In this document: positions 1 through 11,400 of the stretch, in pieces
Layout of the letters: each line of letters begins with the position of its first letter
Position numbering within the stretch: the first letter of the stretch is position 1
Source: Cycas panzhihuaensis
Lineage: Eukaryota; Cycadophyta
DNA length: 64,000 bases
Reading direction: 5' to 3'
Assembly (NCBI GenBank): GCA_023213395.1
Contig: CM041465.1
Coordinates: 196,733,741 to 196,797,740, forward strand
Notes under the pieces: model-generated
What the model saw: only the letters and a program-made list of their open reading frames with translations
What the model was told of the DNA's origin: nothing
The model's database searches: none
Translations under genes and position numbers: made by a program

Positions 1-1257
1 AACTTGAAATCCATACATCCTTTATGGCATGGAATTCTTCCAACTAAGGTATCTCAACATTGGTGAGTGTATGAATAGGCATAAAATGGCAAAAAATAGC
101 ATATGTGATACGTTCCTTTTAGGAGGAATGAAAAGATTATCGAATTACATTAAATATACATTTAACTGAAAATAGAATGCTTTCTTGGAGTGCTTTTGAA
201 GTGCTTGGTTGGAGTGTCTTTAGAGTGCTTACTTGAAGTGATTTTGGAGTGCTAAAATATAATGCTAATAAGTGAGTAAGGACACTAGATATTGCTTTGA
301 TCTAGGTGTTTTTTACTCACTTTTACAATAGGCTTTAAAGCCTTATAAAAAGAAGGAAGAAATTTTCTTCACTTTTTTTTTTAATACAAAAAAAAATTAG
401 TATTCACCAAAATAGCAATAACTTTCTCCCATGATAATAAAATTGAGTTTTAATTTTTGTGCTATAAACTAGACTCAATGCTTCATCTTCAAGAAGCAGA
501 ATCAAGACTAAATAAGTTCTAGAAATTTTTTGGTAGTCCTACAAAATTAGGAGAATAAATATTTCTAGAATTCTTACTAAAAATAACTATTACTCACTAA
601 GATAGCAATAACTTTCTCATACGACACCAAAATTAGATGCCAAATTTTGTGCTAAAAAGTAGACTTAGAGCCTCATCTTCAACAATTATAATTAGGTCAA
701 TTAGAGCTCTGTAGAAGATTTTGTAGATTTATAAAGTTTAGTAAGTAAATTTTATTTCTACAGAAATTTCATCTTGCTAATATATTATTAACACATGATA
801 CCATACGAAATTTCCATCATTTTTTTATCACTAGAATCCTAATATAGACAACATGAGAGTATACAATTATGGATATTTTAATTGGTTCTAAATTCTTTTA
901 AAAAAATGGGTAGAACATCCTCTTATAATCATTCTTCTAAAAGCTAAAAAAAATTGGGAGCATTTTCCCTTATTAAATGAATAAAAAGAGAGGAAATAAA
1001 AGAAGAATAAGATGGCATGAATGGCCACCAAAGGATTGGAATCCTTGGACCTTACAACTCCTTGTATTGTGTTTCTAAACCTACAAAAAAGAAAGGGTAA
1101 GCAAACTATACAAAATATGCTATAATAATAACTTGAAAGTATTTCTAAATATACTTTCACAATCCCCTTCATCATATGGATTACGGGGGAGAAGGAAGTG
1201 ATGGATCAATTGCAAGTGTAAGCAAGGAATATAAAGGAAGCAAGCTCTAATACCACA
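1..1257 (-). mobile_element. Family B copia 5' leader (untranslated), cut by window edge
   Basis: This is the long leader of a minus-strand copia element whose 5' LTR follows at 1258. A degenerate primer-binding site (gctctaatacca on +, i.e. TGGTATTAGAGC on the minus strand) lies at 1244-1255, two bases from the LTR. The same leader recurs at about 58740-59994 and 60968-62076, including the start 'aaggtatctcaac', the repeated 'ggagtgctt' block at 180-250, the 'gtgaggacac.agatattgct' block near 275-300 and the PBS. A minus-strand open frame at 888-1175 (95 aa, hydrophobic) is only partly open in the second copy and broken in the third, so I do not call it a gene. The gag-pol part lies outside the window to the left. 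Confidence 0.75.
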
Positions 1258-1554
1258 TGAAAAAGTGGATTTATCCTTTATCTCCATGCACTAAACACAA
1301 AGGCAAACATAGGAGTAAGAGAGGCTTAAGAGAAAGAGAGTAGCTCTCACAAAATGGGGAGATAAGAATGAGCCTTCTCCATTGATCTTTTACTTTTATA
1401 TTGAGAGAGGGAGCATTAGAGTTAGGTGAAATAAAATTATATATAATACACATGAAAGTACATTTCACTTAAGTGATCTAATTTAAAGTTCACTTAAGAT
1501 CCTTTTTAGAAATAATCAACTAATGTAATGACCTTGTGATATTAACCATTTTCA
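1258..1554 (-). repeat. Family B 5' LTR (297 bp)
   Basis: It begins TGAAAAAGTGG and ends ATTTTCA on the + strand, a TG...CA terminal repeat. It is nearly colinear with the 298-bp repeat at 52708-53005. Its left side carries a PBS, so it is the 5' LTR of a minus-strand element whose body runs toward position 1. In this copy the leader is joined to its own LTR. In the copies at 59995 and 62077 the same leader is joined to a different, 86-bp LTR. The other end is outside the window, so no TSD can be tested. Confidence 0.8.
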
Positions 1555-2404
1555 AGTATCACATATCAAATAACTAAAGGCACATGTTTATTTAGTTGAA
1601 TAAGATTAAAAAATATTAAATCAATCAATGTAGCATCATTTGATATCTCTTCTATTGACTAAATACAAAGTGTAGTAGCTGTAATCTCTATGCATGTCAT
1701 CCACACCTCAATAATCTTCAAGTTAACTAACAGTTGGTTATAACTGGTAAGGATAGTCACACGTAGCCCAGCCAGTATATATATAGCTATTCCAATACCC
1801 AATCATATACAAAGCTATAAATAGTAAGCTACACACTCACACAAAGATACCATAACTCAATACATGATTACATCACACTAAAGGATTACTGCTACATCCA
1901 TCAACGTTACTTAATACTTTTATTAAAGGTAGAAAACTACCATTTTAGATCTCTCCCTTAAATGAAATACATATTATTTTAATGAAAAAATATTATATAC
2001 GTATCAATTTCAGTGGTTCTTTAATAAGAGTAGGAATGAATTACTTTTATAATACTATGGATATTCTCACCACTATTGAATCACCATTAGAACATATTGT
2101 GTTGGTTTTAACCTATGCCACAATATACCAACTAGTTTTAGATGACCCTCAACGAGCCAACTTACTCCATGAATGTGGCTTATATGTCTAAATTTTGATT
2201 CCAATAGTATCTTATCCCTGTTGATAGGTGAATTTCATCTCCTTGACTACTATTAACCACTATGCCTATTCTTACAAGTTATTGGAGAAGGCAGGTCCTT
2301 AAGAAAACCTCTTAGGTTTGACAACATCACTTGACAACCAATGATCTCACCACTTTTCCCAACTTTCAACTTTAGTTATGTAAGAGCCTATAGCTTTGAT
2401 ACCA
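1555..2404 (-). other. Probable leader of element L; otherwise unassigned
   Basis: A minus-strand PBS (gctttgatacca, 2393-2404) next to the LTR at 2405 suggests that at least the right part is the leader of minus-strand element L. No gag motif is recognisable. The + strand has TATA-like strings near 1775-1830 (tatatatatagc, ctataaatag), but no repeat partner in the window shows that they belong to an LTR promoter. A 69-codon + ORF at 1982-2191 resembles nothing I know. Confidence 0.35.
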
Positions 2405-2776
2405 TATTAAGAAACATGAATGAATACATACATGTTTACATATGTAGAATCTTTTACCATACACATAAAGCAAATAAAATAAACACAAAAAATGGATACA
2501 TAATACATAGCATTTACTTAGGAAATCCTTCCAAGAAAAAACTCACCACAAATATCAATAAATCACATTGATTACCACTTATTTAATATGAATATATAAG
2601 GGTTCTAGGATATTTATATCCTTCCAAGAAATGTTAACCAACAAGGGTTGTGACCCTCCATATAAATCACAACATTTCGTTAATCACATTTAGTTAAACC
2701 ACCACATTAACATTAACAAGTGGAATAACTAATAATTGCCACAATAACATTATTCTTGGAGTTCATAGCTCCAATA
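2405..2776 (-). repeat. Solo or orphan copia LTR L (about 372 bp)
   Basis: On the minus strand this starts near TATTGGAGC, carries a TATAAATAT box, and ends ...TTTCTTAATA followed immediately by TGGTATCAAAGC, a tRNA-iMet-type PBS. That is the normal right end of a copia 5' LTR, with the expected terminal CA decayed to TA. An inverted repeat at 2755-2774 (cttggagttc/atagctccaa) sits at the U3 end. No second copy occurs in the window, so the U3 boundary is inferred from the hairpin and could be off by several bases. Confidence 0.55.
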
Positions 2777-4224
2777 ATACCCTTTTTTAATATTATTTCT
2801 CACAATTTTTAAGTCTTAATTACTATGTATTAGTCATACGATTGGTTGGTTCCCTAGGGAATGCACTAATCTTAAGACCAGAGGCAAGGTTTGAACATTT
2901 TTTTAGCCTTCTAACTTAATAATTTAATCAATTTTTAAAGTTTGAATAATGTATTTGTAGATTTAAAATATATTTTTACCTTGAGATGCTTGCTTGATGC
3001 TAAAATGATATAAAAAACTACTTATTTGAACTTGAAAAATACTTTTTAAGTATGATGGAGATTTGCTTATTTATAGTGCTATAAAATATTTCCTTCTATA
3101 GTGCTTGACAAATAAGGATTTTTGTAAGATTTTAAGCAAATTATGCAAAATAAAAGCACATTAAGAGACCTTAGGATTTTAAAACAGTCTTAACACATAC
3201 TAAAAGTTAAATTTTTACTAGTGTTTATAGTGCTTTTGAGCCTAATTTAATGGTCAATGATTAAATAGGTCACCTCACAGGGAACCTAAAATCATGTACA
3301 AATTTTTTAAAGTGTTATCGAAGTTACAAAATAAAATAAAAAGTAATTTTCTTAAGAAATGATAACATATTAATAAAAAACCACTTAAATTTTGAACTTA
3401 AGAAAAGTAACATTTTATATAAATTATAATATTCTTACAAATATTCTAATTTATATATTTTAAGGTTGAAAAGATAAAGCCTAAAAATAAAATTTCTTTA
3501 CAAATTTAACTATGGTGACATGATAGTCGAAAAAGCTTACTAAGGAGCTCAAAATTACCTAAAAAATAATTAAAATCTTTATTTGATGGTTTAAATTAGC
3601 GCATACATGATTATGATGAGATTTCATAGTCATTCAAAGTAGATTGACAGATTTTTCACCAAAGTCAAGACATTCATTAATCATAAGAGGTGCACCAATA
3701 TCCTTAACATCTGTCGATCTTGAAAACATGCTTGACAAATGAGAGATATAGAGTCGCCTAATATAGATCCACTTCTTAGATAAAGACAGAGTCGCCCGAT
3801 ATAGAGCCACTTCTTAACTCAAGATAGAGTTGCCTACTAAGATGAGAATAAATATGGTGAATGAAAATGATAGTGATCATTGTTTGTCAGAAAATCTCCA
3901 TTCTTTAACACACTAAGTAAGGTTTGTCAACAAATTTGCCTTCTTCAACATAATGAGCAGGGTTTGTTAAGCACAGTTTCATTCTTCAACATAGATATGT
4001 AATAAGAAGAGAAATAAAAAGCAATAATATAACAATTTTTTTTATGTGTATTGTACTTAAATACCAAAATGTGATGATATCTAAAATTTAAAAAATACTT
4101 CAAACTGAATCACATCAGCCTTTGATCATCTTCAAAGTGTAAAGGTCATCACCAAAGGTTGACAAACTCTCCATAATCTTTAAATCTATTAAGAAAGACC
4201 CCTACTAAGTATTTTTGATACCAA
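2777..4224 (-). mobile_element. Leader of element F (relative of E)
   Basis: This is a noncoding leader of a minus-strand copia element. It shares colinear patches with the leader of element E at 18509-20369: the 'ggttccctagggaatgcac' region near 2850 against 18870, and 'aaggtcatcaccaa.gg' near 4140 against 20288. A degenerate PBS (tttttgataccaaa, 4212-4225) precedes the LTR. Gag is absent; the leader runs left into LTR L. A short direct repeat is annotated inside it. Confidence 0.6.
3747..3830. repeat. Short tandem direct repeat in the F leader
   Basis: Two imperfect copies of a roughly 37-bp motif lie in tandem: 'agagtcgcctaatatag' then 'ccacttcttag' near 3751-3780, and 'agagtcgcccgatatag' then 'ccacttctta' near 3788-3818. 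A partial third start 'agagttgcct' follows at about 3823. It has no coding content. Confidence 0.6.
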
Positions 4225-4697
4225 ATTATGAAATAAGGACCATATCAGGATAATAGAAAACTAGGCTAAGATGATTAGCATCAATGATCAACAATAAATA
4301 AGCAAGTATATACGAATACTAGCAAATCAAGAAGAAGGAATTGATCCTAGCTCTAATAAGATTGACTTGTATTCAACTTAACAACAAAATAATATATTTT
4401 ATACTCTCTTAGTATACCTAAAAAAATGGTTTTAATATGTAAGTGAGGAGGATATCCTTTAAGGTGTTACATATTTGACAAATGTTAAATATACACACAA
4501 GTATATCACATGAGGGACACTTGTCCATCATGCATGTATATGTGAAAATATGTAAATAGAAGGGTAAGGGGTCCATTGACCCATTAGTTACAACATTACA
4601 CACACTAGAGAAGTGTGTGTATGTACTTTACACATTTAAGTGACAAAGTAACTTTACATAATACATAACTTAACAATAGAATATAAAAGTTTTAACA
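4225..4697 (-). repeat. Element F 5' LTR (about 473 bp, diverged E-type)
   Basis: It resembles the E LTRs at 6297-6861 and 20370-20914: 'ctaagatgattagca' near 4264, 'ttacatatttgaca' near 4467, 'cattgacc' and 'cacaacattaca', ending '...tttaaca'. A degenerate PBS on its left makes it a minus-strand 5' LTR. The first 20 or so bases of the E-type LTR seem to be missing or changed, so the left boundary is approximate. Confidence 0.6.
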
Positions 4698-6296
4698 ACA
4701 TTCACATATATCAAAAAAGTCTAAGAGGCATCCAAAATATTATCAGATTTTTCCTACAAAGGTAAATTGCTCAACTTAAGAATCCAAAAGTGGGTTTCAA
4801 ATCTTTCTCCATGAGAATTTTAAGTCATTTATACTCACTTCTTTTACCAAAATTCCTTAGTGGAGCATAAATGATGCTACAATTTTGTTAGAAAGATTAG
4901 GGATTTTTGTTATCATCAAGAATTTGAGTTTTGTGATAGAAATTATTACTTAAATATTATTGATACTAACTTGTTAACTAGAAGAGAAGTGTGTGGAGTA
5001 TAAAAGAAGACATTTATTAGTGTTAGAAAAGGGAAAAAGGTTCATAGATTCTTAACCCTTTATCCCCTTACTTAAATTTCATTACATTGTTTTATTCCTT
5101 TCATTTATCATAATAAAAACTAAGAAAGAAAAAGGGAATGAACTGTATGTTGTCTTGTTGCTTTATGTGATGATTTCTTCTTTCCCATACTTCATGCTTG
5201 AATAAATTTGCACTTAAAAGAAAAAGAGTAAGAATCATTTTCTTACATTCATTTTTAGTTAGTGAACACAAAAGATAAAAGAGATAAAAGAATTTACATT
5301 CTTAAACATCTGGGATAAAAGTAAGAGTAATTAAAGAACTCATGTATTCTCCTTGTGTATGTATTTTCATTAGGGCTCATTTCACATTTGTTTAGAAAAA
5401 AAGGAAAATGAAAAAGAAAGAAAAGAAACATAGTTATTTAGGATGCATTTAGGTGCATCATCTTTGGTTACTTTAGTTGCTTCTTATTTTACCATAGCCT
5501 AGGTTGCTTATTATTTGCATGCAATATAGAGGAAACATTCTTGGTTTGCATCTAGGTGCTTCTTATTTGGATATACCCCCTAGGTTAGACCCTACTTACT
5601 TTAAAGAAAACTTAGTATGACCAAGCCTAATTTCTAACATTTATGTTCCCTCTCTCTAGTAGATAAAGACTCTCATTGTGGTTCAAACTATGAGGTAACG
5701 AGTGATTATCTTAACTGAGTGTAGTTGAAATAGTTGAAAGACTACCATATTTTCAGTTAAGAGTGGTTTTTTTTCAACTTATTCGCCCTCTTATAAGTTA
5801 AGACTTACTTGAATCAGATATGAGCATCCACAAGCCCTCTACATTTATGAGTGGAGCATCATCAAGTAAGAGAGTCCCCACTGACTGACCCACGAGTTGG
5901 TCATTAAAATAGGGTCTAAGGTCACTTGAGTTTTACTTCTAGTTGATTCCTCCTAATCTTTACATAGCACTGTATAGTCTTTTCCCCTTTCTTTCTAGAG
6001 CTAGTTTAAGTCAATTTATTAGGAGAGTGAGGAGAATAGATTTTAGAACAACCAAGGGTCAAGTTTATTTGGGGCTAGTACCTTGGTATTTCTCTTAATT
6101 TTGGGAGTACTTTTATTTGTTATTTATCTCTTTAGAAATTAGATAGGTTTTATTAGTATGTTTTTAATTAAGGCTTTTTATTTATTTGGTTGTTAGTTGG
6201 ATATTAGGTTTAATCATCCATTGCATGAACATGGGAGTAAATCTCCCTCTTATTTAGAAGGGAATCGAGTGGTGTGTTAAGATGCCTCCTTTTAAC
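4698..6296. other. Unassigned AT-rich DNA
   Basis: Neither strand holds a long open frame, retroelement domain, PBS or repeat shared with the rest of the window. Purine-rich A/G tracts occur near 5100-5130 and 5395-5425. A small inverted repeat (gggagtaaatctccct) lies near 6233. It could be decayed gypsy LTR or leader, or ordinary intergenic DNA. Confidence 0.4.
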
Positions 6297-6861
6297 TATT
6301 AAGTTGAGCATTCAAATCTAACATAAAATAATAAAGGTGGTATGTATTTTAATACTACAAAATAGCCTAGGATCTCTTGGAGAGGGATCATGTTAAGAGA
6401 CTAAAATGATTAGCATCATGTAAATAGTAAGTACTATGAGGATATGCAACTAAGCAAGCATAAATTCAAGTACATAAAAGACAAAAGAAATATAGTAGGA
6501 ATTAAACCTATCTCCAATAATAAGATTAACGTGTATTCAAATGAGCAACATAATAATATAATACCTCACACTTGCATTAGCCTACTATGCATGAGAAATG
6601 GTCTTATTATATAAAGAAGGAGAAGAGACTTTAAGAGGCTACATGTTTGACAGTTATCAAACATGCACACCATGAGCCATGTGCACTCATATGTGCAAAA
6701 GTGCATGAGGGGTATATTGACCTTTAAGTCACAATATTACATGACTAAAAAGAATATGGTCGTGTACTTTAACACGTTAGGTGATCAAGCACCCATACAT
6801 AAAATATATTACATTATAATATAAAGTATATTACTTAATATTTAAACATAAAGGTCTAGCA
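6297..6861 (-). repeat. Element E 3' LTR
   Basis: This 565-bp repeat matches 20370-20914: 'taggatctcttggagaggga', 'ctaa.atgattagca', 'acatttgaca.ttatca', ending 'gtctagca' against 'gtctaaca'. A minus-strand polypurine tract directly follows, which identifies it as the 3' LTR. The left terminus is decayed (tattaagttgagca against tgttgagttgagca). Confidence 0.8.
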
Positions 6862-7710
6862 CCCCTCCTCCTTAATGTTTACAATGTTAAGTTTTACTTG
6901 GAGACCTTCTATGAATTTCTCAAATTTCTCTCTACCAAGTGGCTTAGTAAAGATGTTTAAAAGTTGTTAGTTTGTAGATATGTAGAAGAGGTCAATCTCC
7001 CCATTCTACACACGTTCCCTGATGAAATAGTAATGGACCTCGATATACTTGGTTCTTGTATGAAATACCAAATTCTTAGTCAATTTGAACATACTTTGAT
7101 TATCACAATATAGATTGGTAGAGTGATCTTGCTCAAGTCTAAGTTTATTAAGAATCCTCCTTAGCCATATAGCCTCATAAGCTACACTAACTATAACTTT
7201 GTACTCTACTTCTATGGAAACTAAAGTAATATTAAGTTACTTCTTACAACTTTATAAAATAACTCTTGACCTGAGGTTGAAGTAATATCCTGAGATTGAT
7301 CATTAGTTATTCTGGTGTCGTGTCTAATCAAAGTCTGAGAACCCCTTCAATGTGAAGTTCTCATTATATGTATACTATAGGCCATGCTACAGTGTACCAT
7401 TGAGATATCATACTATACATTTAGCCACATCCCAATACTTTTGATTGGGTTAAGAAATGTAACTAAAATAAATCCTAACTACAAATGAGAGAATCGGTCT
7501 AGTGTTATTGAAATAGATGAAACTACCTACCAGTTGCTAATATAATATGAGATCTATCAATTTTGCTTTCTCATTAAGTTATAACTTTATAGCACTCTCT
7601 ATAAGTATAGGTAAAGGCTTATAGTCCTCCATTCTAAATCATTATAAAATGTCCCAAAAATATTTCACTTGGGAAATAAAGATATGGCTTGGTTATTGTC
7701 ATACTTCCAT
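6862..7710 (-). pseudogene. Element E RNase H region of pol (3' piece)
   Basis: The minus strand encodes the copia RNase H tail. LYCDNQSMFKLTKNLVFHTR, then KYIEVHYYFIRERV, can be read at about 7050-7130, followed by a TKPLGREKFEKF-type C-terminus at about 6910-6950. The DNQS motif and the following [K/R]xIE motif are diagnostic of copia pol. Upstream it meets D1 inside the end of RT (an LGMEV-like motif that continues at 15216). In-frame stops show it is dead. In an active element it would degrade the RNA of the RNA/DNA hybrid. Confidence 0.85.
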
Positions 7711-8021
7711 TGAAGGAAAAATGGATCTAGGAAATAAATCACTCACATGCACATAATGGAAATGGAGAATGAAAAAGAGATGAAACAAGATATGAGAGCA
7801 AGCTTGGAGGTGAGAATGAATAATAACTCCCTCCTTGAGATTTTACCTTTTATTATTGAGGGTGAGTATTAGGGTTAGGATTTTCCCGTCTAATGATATG
7901 AACCTGAAATTACATCTAAATACACATAAAGTACATTTCACTAAAAGACTAATGCTAACAATATATCCTAAGGTCAATTAATTAATATACATAAATAGTC
8001 TTGATATATTAACCTCTTTCA
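7711..8021 (-). repeat. D1 3' LTR (311 bp)
   Basis: It begins TGAAGGAAAAATGGATC and ends ACCTCTTTCA. It is highly similar to 14905-15215 and to the D2 and D3 LTRs. A minus-strand PPT (ATTAAGGGACGGAT) sits at 8022-8035. The inner side faces the RNase H end of pol. Confidence 0.92.
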
Positions 8022-8469
8022 ATCCGTCCCTTAATAATGGAAGGTCATTTTGAGAAAATCTATTCTATGAGATCTTTATGTAAGCCTCATTATTACATTA
8101 AAATTCTAAATGACACTTTTATAGGAAAACCCTCATTAAGAATAAAAAACCATGAACTTTCTAAGATCTATAGCCTCTTTTATAAATCAAAATGACTAAG
8201 GTGACTCTTTGATGTAGCCTGATAGCCAAGCAACTTAAAATATACAGCTTAATCTACTAAGTCTCTATATCCCATTTGGCCATCCCCTATGCCCTTTCGG
8301 GTTTACAAAGGTTTCAATTTTCTAAAACTAGTACAACTCTTATCCTTCCATGGCCACATAGAGTTTTTAGAAATAGGATAAATCAGAGACTTACTCTTAT
8401 TCTTTTGCACCCACAAGGGGATTTTATGAAGAGAATAGAGTATGATGATCCTGTTACCATCTCCTTTGA
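8022..8469 (-). repeat. D1 3' untranslated region with degenerate direct repeats
   Basis: This stretch between the pol stop and the PPT is conserved in D1, D2 (43086-43533), D3 (21662-22108) and B (53006-53437). It holds about three degenerate copies of a motif with the core 'tgaaaacccc.tatgggca..gaaggataag' (read in the element's sense), spaced about 50-60 bp, near 8260-8450. It also has 'gaccttccatt' next to the PPT. Apparent small + strand ORFs such as 8276-8473 lie here and are not genes. Confidence 0.6.
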
Positions 8470-11400
8470 TTAGTCGAAGATGGAGGCTCTAAGGTCGAGC
8501 TGCCTTCGAAAGTGTTCAAACTTCACCTTTGACAATGGTTTGGTAAGGATATCAAACCACTTGATCTATTGTGGAGAAGTATTCTAGTTGAATTGTATTG
8601 TCATGAATAAATTCTCTAATCCTGTAGACTTTCATACTTATGTGTTTAGTACAATCATAAAATATAGGATTTTTCACCATGCAGATTGTTGATTGATTGT
8701 CCACATGAAGGCCAATAAGACTTGTTAAGTGATATTCAGTATTTCTAATAATTTTCTAAGCCATATCACCCCTTTTCTAGTCTTAGAAGTAGCAATGTAT
8801 TCAGCTTCAACAATTGAATTAGTAACTATCTTCTACCGTCTAGATTTCCATCATATTGGTGCTATTCCAAGAAACGTTACATACCCAAACATAAATCTTC
8901 CTATATATTTATCTCCTATAAAGTCTGAGTTTCTGTATGTGAAAAACTTAAATCCATTATTAGGTTTATACTACAGACCAAATTTGTTAATTATCTTTAT
9001 ATATTTTAACACTCGAACTATAGCATGCCAGTGATTCTGCTTAGGATTTGTTATGAATCATGCAAGAATGCCATCAGATTGTGTAATATTTGGTCTTATA
9101 TTAGTAGTGTAGGTAAGACAACCTATAAATTTCCTAAAAAGTATTGTATCTACCTCCCTAGTGCCACCATCAGCTAAGAGTTTGGTATTAGGGTCCATAG
9201 GTAAAGCCACTGATTCAGCATCTTCTAACTAAAACTTGGTTAGAAGATCGTTGATGTATTTTTCTTAGAAGAGGAAAATTTTTTCATTCTTTTGTATTAC
9301 TTTAATTACTAAGTGATATTTTATCAAATCGAGGTCAGACAATTCGAACATTTTTCCAAGGTCTTTTTTTAGTTGGCTTATTACCTGTTCACTATTAACC
9401 GTTACTAGCATATCATCCATAAAGATTATGAGATAAGTGACTTTATCCTTTTAGCACTTGATGAATAATATTGCATCAATATCTTGGTAGTCATAAACCT
9501 TGTATCCAAGTTACCTCATTCTTTTAGACAACTTGGCAAACCAAGCACGAGGGGCTTGTTTAAGTCCATATAAGGACTTCCTGATCCTGCAAACCTTATG
9601 CTCTTGACCTTCGATCTCATATCCTTTTAGCTAAGCCATATAAATTTCTTCTTCAAGATCCCCATTGAGAAATGTAGTCTTAATATCAAGTTAGTGGATT
9701 TTTCAACCCTCTTGAGCAACCAAGGCCACAAGAGTTCTAATTGTAGGCTACTTGGTTGTAGGTGTAAAGACTTCAGTATAGTCGATGTATTTCCTTTATG
9801 TGAATCCTTTAGCTACCAACCTTATCTTCTATTTTTTAAGGGTGTGATCTGATCTATATTTATTTTTAAGCACCTATTTATTTTGAACTACTTTTCTTCC
9901 AAATAGTAGATTAATGAGCTCCCATGTACCATTCTTGATAAGAGATTGGTACTCTTCATTCATGGCATTTCTCCAAGCTACATACTTTACAGCTTCTTAG
10001 TATATTAGAGGTTCTTCATTAAGAGTAAGGTGTAATTATGCTAGTTCAAGATTAGTATATAATGATTCTTGCATCCTTGCTCTATGGGCACTTCAAGTGC
10101 TAGTTTTTTCCACCTTATCTGGTCATATATCCTTATTGAGCTAGTAGGCTTCTCAAGATCCTTGAGTTGGAAATAAGATCTTCATTTCTTCAACTTCTTG
10201 GTTATCATCTTGTTCATTAAAATGATCATTTTTTAAACTCTGCTACCTCGAAAGGATGGTGTTGGATGTACACTCATGTATTTAGAGTCACAACTTATAT
10301 CCTCTGAGGCTTTATTATCAGCTTCCAATATTTAGAGTAATTTATATCTATCCTCCTCCCCTAAATTTTAGAATTTAAACATCATACTTGATAACATGGT
10401 TATAGCAGTGTGAGGGTATTTTGGAGTCCAGTCTAAGCAACTGAACATCTATTTCTACAAAAATGGCATCTCTAGTAATGATGATTTTTCATTGTAAAGG
10501 TATAAAGACCTTATACCCTTTCTTATCTATAGGGTATCTAATAAAGATACCTTTAAGTACCCTTGGCTAGAGTTTATTTCGATCTACATCCAGAATGTGG
10601 GTATAGCATGTAGAGCCAAAAATTTTGAAATAGTAAATAATAGAGGCTTGTCTTGACCACTTTTTATTAGGTGATTATCCTTTATTTAATAGGCTAATAG
10701 CATTAATATAATAAACAACTATCCAAATAGCTTCATCCCATAGGTAGGCAAGTATATTTTTGTATACCAATATAGTCTAAGTCATATTCATGATTATCTA
10801 GTTCATACACTTGATAACTCTATTTTGTTATGGGGTACTCGCTAATGTTATTTGATGCTTGATGGCATTGTCTCAAAGGTAGCTTTTAAACTCATGTGAG
10901 TTATATTTGCCACCATTATCAATTCAAAGACATTTGAGTTAATAATCTGACTCATTTTTAGTGCAGGCTTTGAATTCTTTGAATATATAGAATGCTTCAT
11001 GTTTCTTATGTAGAAAAGCTACCCATACTTTTCTAATAAAATCATTAATAAAAGAGATGTAATATAACTTACCCTTCAGTGAAGAAATAGGCATTGACCT
11101 GCATAGAGCAAAGTGTACCAATTATAATGGATGGCTCGATTTCCACTAACTTTTGGGAAAAGGTTGTCAACAAGATTTGGCAATGATACAAGCTTTATAT
11201 TTAAAGGGCTTAGAGGATAATTTTGGAAGATTTGGAAGAGTGTTATAAAGATCTCTAAGTCTATCAATGTGAACATGGTCCATGCGAGCATGTCAAAAAG
11301 CTTCTAGTGACAATGTTGGGTGGGTCAAGATAGAGTTAAACGTAAATTCTTCATCAGCACAAGGGCTTTGGGCACAATAGGCTTCAAAAGATGAAGAGTC

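Noticed and set aside
888-1175. Hydrophobic 95-aa minus-strand ORF in the B leader, with a related frame at 59673-59912
   Set aside because: The second copy is shorter and lacks the ATG, and the third copy (near 61980) has an early stop. The similarity simply reflects the repeated leader DNA.
1770-1830. TATA-like strings (tatatatatagc, ctataaatag) as a promoter
   Set aside because: TA-rich words are common in this DNA, and there is no downstream gene or repeat partner showing an LTR.
8276-9034. + strand ORFs of 65 and 101 codons, with similar ones at 22413-22673 and 53697-53912
   Set aside because: They are antisense shadows of the conserved 3' UTR and RNase H of families D and B.
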